From NCBI RefSeq assembly GCF_025398175.1, contig NZ_CP099734.1, positions 3,224,001 to 3,288,000 of the forward strand: DNA of 64,000 nucleotides. The letters are read 5' to 3'. This document shows, piece after piece, positions 31,777-41,133 of this stretch. Origin of the DNA: Photobacterium sp. TY1-4 (GTDB lineage: Bacteria; Pseudomonadota; Gammaproteobacteria; Enterobacterales; Vibrionaceae). A model generated the notes under the pieces. The model saw only the letters and a list, made by a program, of their open reading frames with translations, was not told the DNA's origin and did not search any database. A program made the position numbers and the translations under genes. The stretch's first letter is position 1. Every line of letters starts with the position of its first letter.

Positions 31777-31812
31777 CCTCTTTGTTTTCCTAGCCGCCCG
31801 AAAACAAAGAGG
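31777..31812. repeat. 13-bp perfect inverted repeat upstream of zur
   Basis: CCTCTTTGTTTTC (31777-31789) and GAAAACAAAGAGG (31800-31812) flank a 10-base loop. No T-tract follows on the plus strand. It could be a regulator site, or the 5' end of the zur leader. Confidence 0.55.
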
Positions 31813-31925
31813 CGTGATCTATGACACGGTTTTTCCGGCCGATTTTGTCCGATCCCGAGGAACAGAGATACGTTTCCCGAATGCTATGATAAACTATTGG
31901 ACTTATCGCTGTTTTTTGAGGTTAT

Positions 31926-32375
31926 ATGGCGAATCACACGCAATTGCTGACCAAAGCGCAACAAATTTGCGAAGAACGAGGCGTTAGACTAACCCCTCAA
32001 AGACTGAAGGTTCTCGAACTTATCATCGAACACCACAGTTCCATCAGCGCTTATGAGTTGCTGGATCTGCTGCGCGAGAGCGAGCCGCAGGCCAAACCGC
32101 CGACGGTGTACCGGGCCCTCGACTTTCTCCTCGCGCAAGGGTTTGTGCATAAGGTCGAATCAACCAACAGTTATATTGCCTGTTGCGTGCTTGGCCATGC
32201 AGATCACTGCTCTCAGCTGCTGATCTGTGATGAGTGTGGGACCGTCGAAGAATGTCATGACGATGAGCTGGCGAAATTGCTGCGCCAGAAGGCAGAAAAA
32301 CATGGTTTTCAGATCTCCAACCATGTTGTGGAAAGCCATGGCGTATGTCAGCAATGCCAAAGCAGCAAGCAGTAA
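31926..32375 (+). CDS. zur: Zinc uptake regulator, Fur family
   Basis: Zur represses zinc-uptake genes when loaded with Zn. The 149-residue protein has a winged-helix N-terminus (LTPQRLKVLELIIEHHSSISAYELLD, about 22-47, then PPTVYRALDFL, about 59-69). A C-terminal dimerisation domain carries the structural zinc cysteines C101/C104 (CDEC) and C141/C144 (CQQC). The extra Cys86-Cys87 and H91/H94/C95 region fits the Zur rather than the Fur subgroup. It is followed 34 bases later by cheX. Confidence 0.92.
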   Translation: MANHTQLLTKAQQICEERGVRLTPQRLKVLELIIEHHSSISAYELLDLLRESEPQAKPPTVYRALDFLLAQGFVHKVESTNSYIACCVLGHADHCSQLLICDECGTVEECHDDELAKLLRQKAEKHGFQISNHVVESHGVCQQCQSSKQ

Positions 32376-32409
32376 CCTTACCACTTACTAATACAGTCAT
32401 TATGAGATT

Positions 32410-32874
32410 ATGCGCGCAGAATTTGTAAACCCTTTTCTAGCTTCACTGCTGAATGTGCTTAAGACGATGGCATCAATGGAGCTTGCTCCGCAAAAGCCAC
32501 GACTGAAGAAAGACGAAGTTGCACGCGGTGACGTTTCCGGTCTGATCGGGATGGTGGGTCCACAAACGAAAGGCTCAATGTCGATCACTTTTGATGAACG
32601 ACTGGCGCTTGAGATCATGCAGCGTATGTTGGGCGAGCGCCCCAACGCCATCAACGAAGAAGTGACCGATATGGTCGGTGAAATCACCAATATGGTGACC
32701 GGTGGCGCCAAGCGGATCCTGTCCGACAAAGGCTATGATTTTGAAATGGCTACACCGGCGGTGGTTTCCGGCCGCGGCCACACCATCACCCACAAGTGTG
32801 ATGGCGCAATCATCATCATGCCGTTTGACTCGGAATACGGCAAAGCCTTCATCGAGATTTGCTTCGACGGCTAA
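32410..32874 (+). CDS. cheX: Chemotaxis protein CheX-like (CheY-P phosphatase)
   Basis: This 154-residue cytoplasmic protein of the CheC/CheX/FliY family has the single catalytic motif E91-x2-N94 in EITNMVTGGAKRIL. CheX dimers dephosphorylate CheY-P. The remainder (GLIGMVGPQTKGSMSITFDE and a C-terminal AIIIMPFDSEYGKAFIEICF) fits the CheX fold. No other chemotaxis gene is nearby, so its partner response regulator is unknown. It follows zur closely but probably has an unrelated function. Confidence 0.85.
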   Translation: MRAEFVNPFLASLLNVLKTMASMELAPQKPRLKKDEVARGDVSGLIGMVGPQTKGSMSITFDERLALEIMQRMLGERPNAINEEVTDMVGEITNMVTGGAKRILSDKGYDFEMATPAVVSGRGHTITHKCDGAIIIMPFDSEYGKAFIEICFDG

Positions 32875-33083
32875 GCCGTGCAACACGCACGCTATCGCAC
32901 CAGCCAGCACGTTCTGGCTGGCGATCTCCCCGCCAGCAATCATGTTGACTATCACTTTGAATTTTATGTGAAGTCCTCTTAAATCCCGGACAAAAAACTA
33001 CCCACTCGCCATAATTCGGTCTAGACTCAATTATGCTGAATAAGCATTCAAGCTCCTATGACCCTGTTTTTCAGCGCGTAAGT

Positions 33084-33108
33084 TTGCGGGCCGCTCCGGC
33101 CTCGCAAG
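33084..33108 (+). other. 5'-UTR hairpin ahead of the cold-shock gene
   Basis: TTTGCGGGCCG-CTC-CGGCCTCGCAA can form a GC-rich stem (GGCCG/CGGCC with TTGCG/CGCAA), about 33 bases before the ATG. Cold-shock mRNAs often carry structured leaders that melt or refold with temperature; such a role here is inference. Confidence 0.45.
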
Positions 33109-33140
33109 GAAATACCCTCATTCAAAGGAAAGATCGTAAC

Positions 33141-33350
33141 ATGAGCAAACTGACTGGAACCGTGAAATGGTTTAACGATGAAAAAGGCTTTGGTTTTATT
33201 TCTGGTGCAGATGGTAAGGATGTTTTCGTCCACTTCAGCGCCATTCAGGCTCAGGGTCGCCGCACGCTGAGAGAAGGCCAAAGTGTTGAGTTTATCGTGA
33301 CAGATGGTCAGAAGGGTCCGCAAGCAAGCGAAGTGGTCGCACTGTCTTAA
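33141..33350 (+). CDS. CspA-family cold-shock protein
   Basis: This 69-residue OB-fold nucleic-acid chaperone has the RNA-binding motifs RNP1 (KGFGFI, about 16-21) and RNP2 (VFVHF, about 29-33), starting [19 protein letters not shown]. The chosen ATG at 33141 follows AAGGAAAG; the longer open frame from 33033 lacks an RBS. Which paralogue (CspA, C, D or E) it corresponds to cannot be decided. It has its own terminator. Confidence 0.93.
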   Translation: MSKLTGTVKWFNDEKGFGFISGADGKDVFVHFSAIQAQGRRTLREGQSVEFIVTDGQKGPQASEVVALS

Positions 33351-33374
33351 TACTGCTGAAACAGACTCATAAGA

Positions 33375-33403
33375 AAAACGCCGCAATTTGCGGCGTTTTT
33401 TCA
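33375..33403. terminator. Terminator between the cold-shock gene and pgi
   Basis: AACGCCGCAATTTGCGGCGTT with A-tracts before and TTTTTT after forms a bidirectional intrinsic terminator for the convergent genes. Confidence 0.9.
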
Positions 33404-33419
33404 TGCCATGACGAAGGGC

Positions 33420-35072
33420 TTAGCTACGCCACTGTTTGAAAGCGTTGATCAGCCCGTTGGTAGAACTGTCATGGCTGCTGATCGCCGCCTCATTGGTCAA
33501 CTCCGGCAGAATGTTGTTGGCCAGTTGTTTCCCCAGCTCAACACCCCACTGATCAAAGCTGAAGATGTTCCAGATGACCCCTTGGATGAAGATCTTATGC
33601 TCGTACATGGCAATCAACGCGCCCAGCACAGCCGGCGTGACTTGTTTCACCAGGATCGAGTTGGTCGGACGGTTCCCTTCAAAGACCTTGAATGGTACCA
33701 GTGCCTTCACTTCATCCAGCGACTTACCGGCCGCCAGGAATTCCGCTTCAACCTGGGCTTGCGTCTTGCCGAAAGCCAGCGCTTCCGTCTGAGCAAAGAA
33801 GTTGGCCATCAGTTTCGGATGGTGATCACTCAGCGGGTTGTGGCTGAGCGCCGGCGCAATAAAGTCACACGGGATCAGTTTAGTGCCCTGGTGGATCAGC
33901 TGATAGAAGGCATGCTGACCGTTGGTGCCCGGCTCACCCCAGATGATTGGACCGGTCTGGTAATCAATCGGATTGCCGCCGCGATCGACGTATTTCCCGT
34001 TCGATTCCATATTGCCTTGCTGGAAATAGGCCGCGAAGCGGTGCAGGTACTGATCATACGGCAGAATCGCTTCAGATTCCGCGCCGTGGAAGTTGTTGTA
34101 CCACAGGCCAATCAGCGCCAGGATCACCGGCAGGTTTTCCGCCAGCGGGGCTTCGACAAAGTGCTGATCCATGGCATGCGCGCCCTCCAGCAGAGCGACA
34201 AGGTTGTCGAAACCAACTGCCAGGCTGATCGACAGGCCAATCGCCGACCACAGTGAGTAACGGCCACCGACCCAGTCCCAGAACTCGAACATGTTCTCGG
34301 TATCAATGCCAAACGCCGCTACGGCCTCGGCATTAGTCGACAGGGCCGCAAAGTGCTTGGCAACATGGCCTTGATCCCCAGCCGTCGCCAAGAACCAGTC
34401 ACGCGCTGAGTGGGCGTTGGTCATGGTTTCCTGGGTGGTGAAGGTTTTCGACGCAATCAGGAACAGGGTGGTTTCCGGGTTCAGCGCCTTCAGGGTTTCT
34501 GCAATATGGGTACCGTCGACATTGGAGACGAAATGCATGTTCAAACGGGTTTTGTACGGCATCAGCGCTTCGGTCACCATATAAGGACCCAGATCAGAGC
34601 CCCCGATCCCGATATTCACCACATCGGTAATTTCCTTGCCGGTGTACCCTTTCCACTCACCGTCCACGATGCGAGCCGTGAAGCCCTTCATCTTCTCCAG
34701 CACCGCATTGACTTTCGGCATCACATCTTCGCCGTCCACCATCACCGGGGTATTGCTGCGATTACGCAGTGCCGTGTGCAGAACCGCGCGATCTTCAGTG
34801 CGGTTGATCTTCTCACCGCCGAACAGGTCGGCAATCGCCGCTTTCACTTCCGTTTGCTCTGCCAGGGCCAGCAACTTGGCCATCGTCTCTTCGGTGATCA
34901 GGTTTTTGGAGTAATCCAACAAAATATCTGAGCCAAATTGTGCGGAGAACTTAGCAAAGCGCTCGCTGTCCTGGGCAAACAGCTCGCTCAGTTGTAGATC
35001 CTGGGCCTCTTCAAAGTGTGCCGTCAGCGCTTGCCACGCCTGGGTGTGCGTTGGGTTAATGTTTTTCAACAT
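33420..35072 (-). CDS. pgi: Glucose-6-phosphate isomerase
   Basis: Pgi interconverts glucose 6-phosphate and fructose 6-phosphate in glycolysis and gluconeogenesis. The 550 residues match the usual bacterial length (E. coli 549). It has two SIS-type sugar-phosphate domains, with the signatures [15 protein letters not shown] (about 151-165), [14 protein letters not shown] (about 272-285) and [17 protein letters not shown] (about 385-401). Catalytic Glu is in NMESNGK and His in GQHAF. It is monocistronic and convergent with the cold-shock gene. Confidence 0.97.
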   Translation of the reverse strand: MLKNINPTHTQAWQALTAHFEEAQDLQLSELFAQDSERFAKFSAQFGSDILLDYSKNLITEETMAKLLALAEQTEVKAAIADLFGGEKINRTEDRAVLHTALRNRSNTPVMVDGEDVMPKVNAVLEKMKGFTARIVDGEWKGYTGKEITDVVNIGIGGSDLGPYMVTEALMPYKTRLNMHFVSNVDGTHIAETLKALNPETTLFLIASKTFTTQETMTNAHSARDWFLATAGDQGHVAKHFAALSTNAEAVAAFGIDTENMFEFWDWVGGRYSLWSAIGLSISLAVGFDNLVALLEGAHAMDQHFVEAPLAENLPVILALIGLWYNNFHGAESEAILPYDQYLHRFAAYFQQGNMESNGKYVDRGGNPIDYQTGPIIWGEPGTNGQHAFYQLIHQGTKLIPCDFIAPALSHNPLSDHHPKLMANFFAQTEALAFGKTQAQVEAEFLAAGKSLDEVKALVPFKVFEGNRPTNSILVKQVTPAVLGALIAMYEHKIFIQGVIWNIFSFDQWGVELGKQLANNILPELTNEAAISSHDSSTNGLINAFKQWRS

Positions 35073-35353
35073 GATGAAGTTCCTGATAATTTCATTTCAA
35101 TCCATGGGCCTAGTCAGTCTCATCCAAGCCGTGGATCCCCGATGTGTGTAAATGTTGTCAAGTGTAGCCCACCCTGTCCGGCTGGCTATATTTTTGTAAT
35201 TTTACGACTTATGACAAATTATGGCGTGAACCGACCCCTGCCTTCATTGAGTCAGGTCACGAAAACCAAGCATAAATCATAGACGGAAAAGCAGCGGATG
35301 AGTACCGTAATCATCTAAGATTACAGTCAGATGGTGACAATAAGGCAAAGACT

Positions 35354-35773
35354 ATGTGGTTTCAGAAAACAATTCAACTTTCCGCCAAGTGCCGGGGCTT
35401 TCATCTCATCACCGATGAAATTGAACAACAAATTCCGGAAATCCAGGACTATCAGGTCGGCCTGGCCCACTGTTTTATCCAGCACACGTCCGCCAGCCTG
35501 ACAATCAACGAAAACGCCGATCCGACCGTGCGCAGTGATATGGAGGCCCACTTCAACCGGGCCGTGCCGGAGCGAGCCCCCTATTACCGACACACATACG
35601 AAGGCGATGACGATATGCCAGCCCATATCAAAGCCTCAACCTTGGGGTGCAGCGTCTCGATCCCGATCCAGAACGGCCGCCTGGCTTTAGGCACTTGGCA
35701 GGGAATTTACCTCGGCGAACACCGCGACCACGGCGGCAGCCGCCGGGTGGTGATCACGCTCCAGGGGGCGTAA
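35354..35773 (+). CDS. yjbQ: YjbQ-family protein (secondary thiamine-phosphate synthase-like)
   Basis: This 139-residue UPF0047/YjbQ protein has [21 protein letters not shown] (about 42-62) and the C-terminal [21 protein letters not shown] (about 115-135), the conserved active-site region of the family. Weak thiamine-phosphate synthase activity has been reported for some homologues; the true role is unclear. Its last 20 bases overlap the end of the convergent GNAT/C39 gene. Confidence 0.9.
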   Translation: MWFQKTIQLSAKCRGFHLITDEIEQQIPEIQDYQVGLAHCFIQHTSASLTINENADPTVRSDMEAHFNRAVPERAPYYRHTYEGDDDMPAHIKASTLGCSVSIPIQNGRLALGTWQGIYLGEHRDHGGSRRVVITLQGA

Positions 35774-36869
35774 CGGCCGGTGTGTCGGGCTGCAGTACCA
35801 CGCAGGCGGTCTGTTTTTGCCGCCCGAAGCCCAGCACCTGACTCAGCCCGGCTTTGGTCAACGGGACATGGGCCCGGTGCCCGCTGTCCGCCCGATCTTC
35901 GGCAAAGGGATCATGGAAGAAAAAGAACTGCTCACTGACACCGGTGAGCAAAATCCAGTGCGGCTCCTTGCAGCCGTTAAACCGGTAAGTACTGATCAGC
36001 ATCAGCAGGCAACAGCCCTGCCGTAGCCAGGCTTCAATCTGGGGCACCGACGGCATAGCTTCCACCACCGCCACGCCCGCGTCATCGAGCTGCTGACAAA
36101 AATCCTGGTGGACCAGCTCGATGATCTCTTTTTTCTTCGGATCCCTGACACTGTCGATAAACGGCGTAGACTGCGACTGTGCCCATAGCGCCACCCGGCA
36201 GCCCCGCCGGTTCGCCGCCAGCGCCAGCCCATGCCCACTACACCCACCATGGCCGGAAGCCATGAAAATCGTCGTGGCCTCCCGCCACAGCTGCATCTCC
36301 AGCTGGCGGCTGGGCTGATAATCCGGCTGCAGGTAGGCCAGGCTCATCATCAGGCAGGCCGGACCGCAGGTAAACGGTGTTGTCTGCACATACAAAGGCA
36401 ACGGTAGCAGCCACTTTGACTCAACCGGGGTCAGGCGCTTTTGCATCCGGATGCCATCGGCCAGATCATCGTAGTAATGGATTAAGACTTTTAATGGTGA
36501 GTAACCGCATTTTTCATAGAGATTTCGCGCAGGAAGATTGTCATGACGCACTTCCAGCCTTAATGTATTGAAACCATTTTCCAGGGCCGCCGTTTCACAG
36601 GCAGCCAAGAGCTGCTGGGCCAGACGCCGGCCGCGAAAATCGGGATCGACGGCAAGGGAGTACAAACGCGCCAACTGGGTTCCCCGGTGAAACAACACCA
36701 GCCCATAGCCGGCGGTTCGGCCTTCTTCTTCCGCGAGAAACAAGACACTCTGAGGCGATTTGATAAACCGCCGCATCTGACGGGGCGAAATCCGATCCCC
36801 GTCGAAAAGCTGAGCCTCCAGAGTATTTAAGCTATCGAGATCATTAAGCTGCGCAGTACGGACTTTCAT
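35754..36869 (-). CDS. GNAT acetyltransferase fused to a C39-like peptidase
   Basis: The protein has 371 residues from the chosen start MKVRT (36869). Residues 1-145 are a GNAT domain with the acetyl-CoA loop [15 protein letters not shown] (about 74-88) and [10 protein letters not shown] at its end. Residues 150-371 are a papain-like peptidase_C39-like (DUF3335) domain. A catalytic triad can be proposed: C168 in [12 protein letters not shown]304 in EPHWILL and D320 in HDPF. It is divergent from the RimK-like ligase gene (74-base gap), a pairing known from genome surveys of ATP-grasp amidoligases. A role in trimming and acetylating a peptide or amidated product is inference. The longer frame from 36923 would run into the shared promoter. 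Confidence 0.85.
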   Translation of the reverse strand: MKVRTAQLNDLDSLNTLEAQLFDGDRISPRQMRRFIKSPQSVLFLAEEEGRTAGYGLVLFHRGTQLARLYSLAVDPDFRGRRLAQQLLAACETAALENGFNTLRLEVRHDNLPARNLYEKCGYSPLKVLIHYYDDLADGIRMQKRLTPVESKWLLPLPLYVQTTPFTCGPACLMMSLAYLQPDYQPSRQLEMQLWREATTIFMASGHGGCSGHGLALAANRRGCRVALWAQSQSTPFIDSVRDPKKKEIIELVHQDFCQQLDDAGVAVVEAMPSVPQIEAWLRQGCCLLMLISTYRFNGCKEPHWILLTGVSEQFFFFHDPFAEDRADSGHRAHVPLTKAGLSQVLGFGRQKQTACVVLQPDTPAVTPPGA

Positions 36870-36943
36870 GGACGGATTCGCCTCTAGTGGACTGACTCGA
36901 TTTAATCCCAAATTTAGCCACAAGGCTAGAGGTAAGCTTCGCG

Positions 36944-38410
36944 ATGACGAAAGTTCTCATCATTACCGACAACGACAGTGACTGGCGGCAGTATTTTCCC
37001 TCAGACAGGGTCGTCACGGTCGATGCCTATTTACAGCAGGGCGCATTTTGCGACCAGAAGGCAACCCAAATCATCAACCTGTGCCGGGATTACGGCTATC
37101 TGAGCAGCGGCTATTATTGCTCGCTGATGGCCGAGGCCCGGGGACACCGGGTGATCCCCCGGATGATGACGATTACCGATCTGTCCCAGCCCTTCCTGCT
37201 GTCGGTGCCCTCCGATCAGCTGGAAAAAGCCTTCGCCGATCAGCAACTGCCGGTCGGGGCGCTGCTGGAAGAAAAAATCTACTTCGGCCGTGCAGCGGTG
37301 CCGGGATTTGCCAAAATTGCCCGTCGGCTGTTCGAGCACTTTATGATGCCGGTGATGAAGGTGAGTATCCGCCGGACGGAAACACACTGGCAGGTCGAGC
37401 AAATCACCCCGTTTCCGTTCCAGGACCTGACTGATCCGGAGCAGGATCAGTTTGCCGATGCGCTGGAGCGATTCTCCAACAAAGTCTGGCGTTCGCCCAA
37501 GCCCAGCAAGAACGCCCGTTATGATCTGGCGCTGCTGGTCGATCCGAGCGAGAAGATGCCGCCTTCCGACGGCCCGGCCCTGCAGCAGTTCAAGAAAGCG
37601 GCCAAACGGCTGGGCATGCGCCTACAAACCATCACCCCGGACGATCTGTCCCGGTTGGGGGAATTTGACGGCTTATTTATCCGGGCAACCACGAATATTG
37701 ATAACTTCACCTACCGGTTTGCCAAAACCGCAGAGAAGCTGGGCCTGGTGGTGATGGACGATCCGGAGTCCATTATGAAATGTACCAACAAGGTCTTCCT
37801 GACCGAGTTGCTGCACCTGCACCATATTCCGGCGCCCAAGAGCGTGGTATTAAAGCGGTTCGACCCACACTGGCTGGCCTTGGCCGAAGCCGAGATCGGC
37901 TACCCCATGGTGCTGAAAGTGCCGGACGGGGCGTTTTCGGTCGGGGTGGTCAAGGTCAGCCATCGCGAGCAGTTGCTGAGCCAGATGGAGCACCTGTTTG
38001 CCCGCAGCACACTGATCCTGGCCCAGGAGTTCCTGCCGACCGATTACGACTGGCGGATCGGGGTGCTCAACCGCCAGCCGCTCTTTGCCTGTAAATATTA
38101 CATGAGCCGCGGCCACTGGCAGATCTACCAGCACCATCAAAGCGGGCGGGTCAGCTCCGGCGGGTTTGAAACCCTGGATCTCAAGCAGGTGCCCAAAGCC
38201 GTAATCGATACCGCGCTGAAAGCTGCCAACCAGATCGGCAGCGGCCTGTATGGGGTAGACTTGAAGGAAGTGGATGGCCAGGTGCGGGTGATTGAAGTCA
38301 ATGACAACCCGAGTATTGACCACCACGTGGAAGATGCGTTTCTCGGCGATCTGCTCTATGACCGGGTCATGACCGAGTTTCTGCGCCGGATCCAGCTGCG
38401 CGGGTTCTGA
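36944..38410 (+). CDS. RimK-type ATP-grasp ligase with N-terminal RLAN domain
   Basis: At 488 residues this is much longer than E. coli RimK (300). The extra N-terminal part (about 1-160, MTKVLIITDNDSDW onward) is the RLAN (RimK-like ATP-grasp N-terminal) domain. The C-terminal ATP-grasp domain (about 190-485) has the nucleotide loop VLKVPDGAFSVGVVKV (323-338), PTDYDWRIGVLN (365-376) and the Mg-binding IEVNDNPSIDHH (450-461). Such enzymes form amide bonds by adding amino acids to a carboxylate on a protein, peptide or metabolite; the substrate here is unknown. The divergent GNAT/C39-peptidase gene is the likely partner. Its stop codon is the first base triplet of a 16-bp tandem repeat array. 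Confidence 0.87.
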   Translation: MTKVLIITDNDSDWRQYFPSDRVVTVDAYLQQGAFCDQKATQIINLCRDYGYLSSGYYCSLMAEARGHRVIPRMMTITDLSQPFLLSVPSDQLEKAFADQQLPVGALLEEKIYFGRAAVPGFAKIARRLFEHFMMPVMKVSIRRTETHWQVEQITPFPFQDLTDPEQDQFADALERFSNKVWRSPKPSKNARYDLALLVDPSEKMPPSDGPALQQFKKAAKRLGMRLQTITPDDLSRLGEFDGLFIRATTNIDNFTYRFAKTAEKLGLVVMDDPESIMKCTNKVFLTELLHLHHIPAPKSVVLKRFDPHWLALAEAEIGYPMVLKVPDGAFSVGVVKVSHREQLLSQMEHLFARSTLILAQEFLPTDYDWRIGVLNRQPLFACKYYMSRGHWQIYQHHQSGRVSSGGFETLDLKQVPKAVIDTALKAANQIGSGLYGVDLKEVDGQVRVIEVNDNPSIDHHVEDAFLGDLLYDRVMTEFLRRIQLRGF

Positions 38411-38503
38411 AGCGACATGTTTATGAAGCTGTGTATTTCTGAAGCCGGGCATTTCTGAGGCCGTGTGTTTCTGAAGCTGTGCATTGTTGAAACAATGCTT
38501 TGA
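38408..38503. repeat. Six tandem 16-bp repeats at the 3' end of the rimK-like gene
   Basis: Units start at 38408, 38424, 38440, 38456, 38472 and 38488, each opening with TGAAGC or a one-base variant (TGAGGC, TGAAAC). The second reads TGAAGCTGTGTATTTC. The first unit begins at the gene's own TGA stop codon. The later units diverge, so the array is not brand new. Confidence 0.85.
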
Positions 38504-38557
38504 TAAAACAAGCGGTGATTCGACCGGCACGGCCTGATACAAAACCAACACCAACAC

Positions 38558-38586
38558 CAACAAGGCGAGCCTGAGCTCGCCTTGTT
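38558..38586. terminator. Bidirectional terminator between the rimK-like gene and alr
   Basis: The perfect stem AACAAGGCGAG/CTCGCCTTGTT with loop CCTGAG lies after three ACCAAC-type hexamers. It can end both the rimK-like gene and alr transcripts, although the T-tracts are short. Confidence 0.7.
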
Positions 38587-38633
38587 ATGTCGTCGGAATA
38601 ATTTTGTTCTCGGGAGCTTCGCTATATCGCAAC

Positions 38634-39713
38634 TTAGCTGTAGGCCATGGCCACCCGGGAAGTCAGCTTAGTCACCAACTCATAGGCGATGGTTCCGACA
38701 TGCTCGGCCACCACTTCCGCCGGCAGGCCACGTCCCCATAAAATGGCTTCGTCACCGACCTGATCGGTGGCATCCGGCCCCAAATCGACCGTCAGCATAT
38801 CCATCGACACCCGACCGGCAATCGGTACCCAGCGGCCATTAATCAGCACCGGCGTGCCATTGGGTGCCGAGCGCGGATAGCCGTCGCCGTAGCCGATGGC
38901 GACCACCCCGATTTTGGTATCCCGCTCACTGGTCCAGGTGCCGCCGTAGCCGACCTGCTCGCCTTGTTTCACCTGGCGCACCGCAATCACGCTGGACGCC
39001 AGGGTCATCACCGGCTTCATACCAAATGCTTGGGCCGAATGGCTTTCGTCCGCAAACGGCGAAATCCCGAACATAATGATCCCAGGACGGATCCAGTCGA
39101 GATGGCTGTGACGCCAGGCCAGGATCCCGGCGGAGTTTGCCAGGGAGCGTTCTCCGCGACACCCCTCCGTGAGGGCCATAAAAGTCTGGATTTGCGACTC
39201 CGTGACCGGATTTTCCAGTTCATCGGCACAGGCAAAGTGGCTCATGTAACGCAGCGGCTTCGCGACGTTCGGACAAGCATGGAGCCGTTCGACAAACTCG
39301 CGAAGTTCTTCCGGACGCACCCCGAGCCGATGCATACCGCTATCGATCTTCAGCCAGACCTTGACCGGTGCTTCCAGGCTCGCCAGCTCCAGCGCTTCGA
39401 GCTGCTCCGGGGTATGGACCACGGTCTGGATATTGTTGGTCACCAGAACCGGCAAATCGCCCGGGGCATAAAACCCTTCCATCAGCAAAATCGGCTGCAC
39501 CACCCCGCAGGCCCGCAGGGACAGCGCTTCTTCAATTCGTGCCACACCGAAGCCGTCGACATCCGGCAGACTGGTCGCGACCTGCTGTAACCCGTGGCCA
39601 TAGCCATTGGCTTTCACCATCGCCAGCAGTTTACTGGCCGGTGCCTGCTTGCGCAGCTGGCTGACGTTATGGCGCAGTGCCTGGGTATCGATATATGCGG
39701 TCGCGGCTTTCAT
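38634..39713 (-). CDS. alr: Alanine racemase
   Basis: Alr makes D-alanine for peptidoglycan with PLP. The 359-residue protein has the PLP-lysine motif [11 protein letters not shown] (about 31-41) and the C-terminal catalytic Tyr region (about 255, [22 protein letters not shown]) with [12 protein letters not shown] near 302. The start at 39713 (MKAATAYID) has AGGACAG upstream; a start five codons earlier is open but lacks support. It follows dnaB by 22 bases, as in E. coli and vibrios, and is probably cotranscribed. Confidence 0.96.
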   Translation of the reverse strand: MKAATAYIDTQALRHNVSQLRKQAPASKLLAMVKANGYGHGLQQVATSLPDVDGFGVARIEEALSLRACGVVQPILLMEGFYAPGDLPVLVTNNIQTVVHTPEQLEALELASLEAPVKVWLKIDSGMHRLGVRPEELREFVERLHACPNVAKPLRYMSHFACADELENPVTESQIQTFMALTEGCRGERSLANSAGILAWRHSHLDWIRPGIIMFGISPFADESHSAQAFGMKPVMTLASSVIAVRQVKQGEQVGYGGTWTSERDTKIGVVAIGYGDGYPRSAPNGTPVLINGRWVPIAGRVSMDMLTVDLGPDATDQVGDEAILWGRGLPAEVVAEHVGTIAYELVTKLTSRVAMAYS

Positions 39714-39735
39714 GTACTGTCCTGTCACTTACAAG

Positions 39736-41133
39736 TTATTCATCATCAAAGGCCGGGCCGGCGTAGTTATCAAACCGGGAGAACTGGCCCTGGAAGGTCA
39801 AGCGTACAGAGCCGATGGGACCATTCCGCTGCTTACCGATGATGATTTCGGCAATGCCTTTCAGGGCACTGTCTTCGTGGTAAACCTCATCCCGGTAGAT
39901 AAACATGATCAAGTCGGCATCCTGCTCGATCGCACCGGATTCACGCAAGTCCGAGTTGACCGGCCGCTTATCCGCCCGCTGCTCCAACGAGCGGTTCAGC
40001 TGCGACAGCGCCACCACCGGCACGTTGAGCTCTTTGGCCAGAGCTTTGAGCGAGCGCGAGATCTCGGCAATTTCCAGGGTCCGGTTATCCTGCAACCCCG
40101 GTACCCGCATCAGCTGCAGGTAGTCGACCATGATCATGCTCAGGCCGCCGTGGTCACGCGCCACCCGGCGCGCCCGGGAGCGCACTTCGGTCGGCGTCAG
40201 ACCGGAGCTGTCATCGATATACATATTCTTCTTCTCCATCAGAATACCCATGGTCGATGAAATCCGGGCCCAGTCTTCGTCATCCAGTTGGCCGGTCCGG
40301 ATTTTGGTCTGATCCACCCGGGACAGGGAGGCCAGCATACGCATCATGATCTGCTCTGCGGGCATCTCCAGCGAGAAGATCAGCACCGGCTTCTCCTGCT
40401 CCATCGCGGCGTTTTCACACAAGTTCATCGCAAAGGTGGTTTTACCCATCGACGGACGGGCCGCCACGATGATCAAGTCTGAGCCCTGCAAACCGGCGGT
40501 TTTCTTGTTGAGATCGGTAAACCCGGTCGACACCCCGGTCACCCCGTCCTGCGGCGACTGATACAGCAGCTCGATCCGCTCCAGAGTTTTCTCCAGCACA
40601 CTGTCGACGTTCTGGGGGCCTTCATTTTCAGAGGTGCGCTGCTCGGCAATGGCAAAAACCTTACTCTCAGCCATATCAAGCAGATCTTCACTGGTGCGCC
40701 CTTGCGGGTCGTAACCGGCGTCGGCAATTTCGTTGGCCACCCCGATCATGTCGCGGATCAGCGCCCGCTCCCGGACGATGTCTGCATACGCCGAAATGTT
40801 CGCCGCCGAAGGGGTGTTTTTGGCTAGCTCTGCCAGATAGGCAAAACCGCCGACATCTTCCAGCTGATCACCCCGCTCCAGATGCTCCGACAGGGTGATC
40901 AAATCCAGTGGCTGACCGCCTTCAAGCAGCATCGCGGCACTTTCAAAAATCAGCCGGTGCGGCCGACTGTAGAAGTCTTTGGCAACGACCTTCTCCGCGA
41001 CCGTATCCCACTTTTCATTGTCCAACATCAGACCGCCAAGAACGGACTGCTCTGCCTCCAACGAGTGGGGCGGCATCTTGATGGCGTCCATCTTCGAATC
41101 TTTCGGTTTATACGGTTTACTGTTTTCTGCCAT
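39736..41133 (-). CDS. dnaB: Replicative DNA helicase
   Basis: DnaB is the hexameric 5'-3' helicase of the replication fork. The protein has 465 residues: an N-terminal primase-interacting domain (about 15-120, PPHSLEAEQSVLGGLML), a linker, and a RecA-type C-terminal domain with Walker A ARPSMGKTTFAMNL (about 222-235) and Walker B MIMVDYLQLM (about 325). There is no intein or extra insertion in the P-loop. The start at MAENSK (41133) is preferred over a longer open frame. Confidence 0.97.
   Translation of the reverse strand: MAENSKPYKPKDSKMDAIKMPPHSLEAEQSVLGGLMLDNEKWDTVAEKVVAKDFYSRPHRLIFESAAMLLEGGQPLDLITLSEHLERGDQLEDVGGFAYLAELAKNTPSAANISAYADIVRERALIRDMIGVANEIADAGYDPQGRTSEDLLDMAESKVFAIAEQRTSENEGPQNVDSVLEKTLERIELLYQSPQDGVTGVSTGFTDLNKKTAGLQGSDLIIVAARPSMGKTTFAMNLCENAAMEQEKPVLIFSLEMPAEQIMMRMLASLSRVDQTKIRTGQLDDEDWARISSTMGILMEKKNMYIDDSSGLTPTEVRSRARRVARDHGGLSMIMVDYLQLMRVPGLQDNRTLEIAEISRSLKALAKELNVPVVALSQLNRSLEQRADKRPVNSDLRESGAIEQDADLIMFIYRDEVYHEDSALKGIAEIIIGKQRNGPIGSVRLTFQGQFSRFDNYAGPAFDDE

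Larger units (their letters stand above)
31083..31925. other. 843-base gene-free, AT-rich stretch between dusA and zur
   Basis: No ORF here has a convincing RBS or composition. The middle part (about 31300-31620) is much richer in A+T than the flanking genes. It contains five copies of AGCTGYACA in two orientations (31355, 31395, 31494, 31627, 31666), a run of three hairpins with a T-tract (31641-31748) and a 13-bp perfect hairpin (31777-31812). The dusA promoter (minus) and zur promoter (plus) must also lie here. Confidence 0.6.

Noticed and set aside
36881..36932. 7-bp inverted repeat (CCTCTAG/CTAGAGG) between the GNAT/C39 and RimK-like genes
   Set aside because: The arms are short and far apart. 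It may be a regulator site, but the signal is near chance level.
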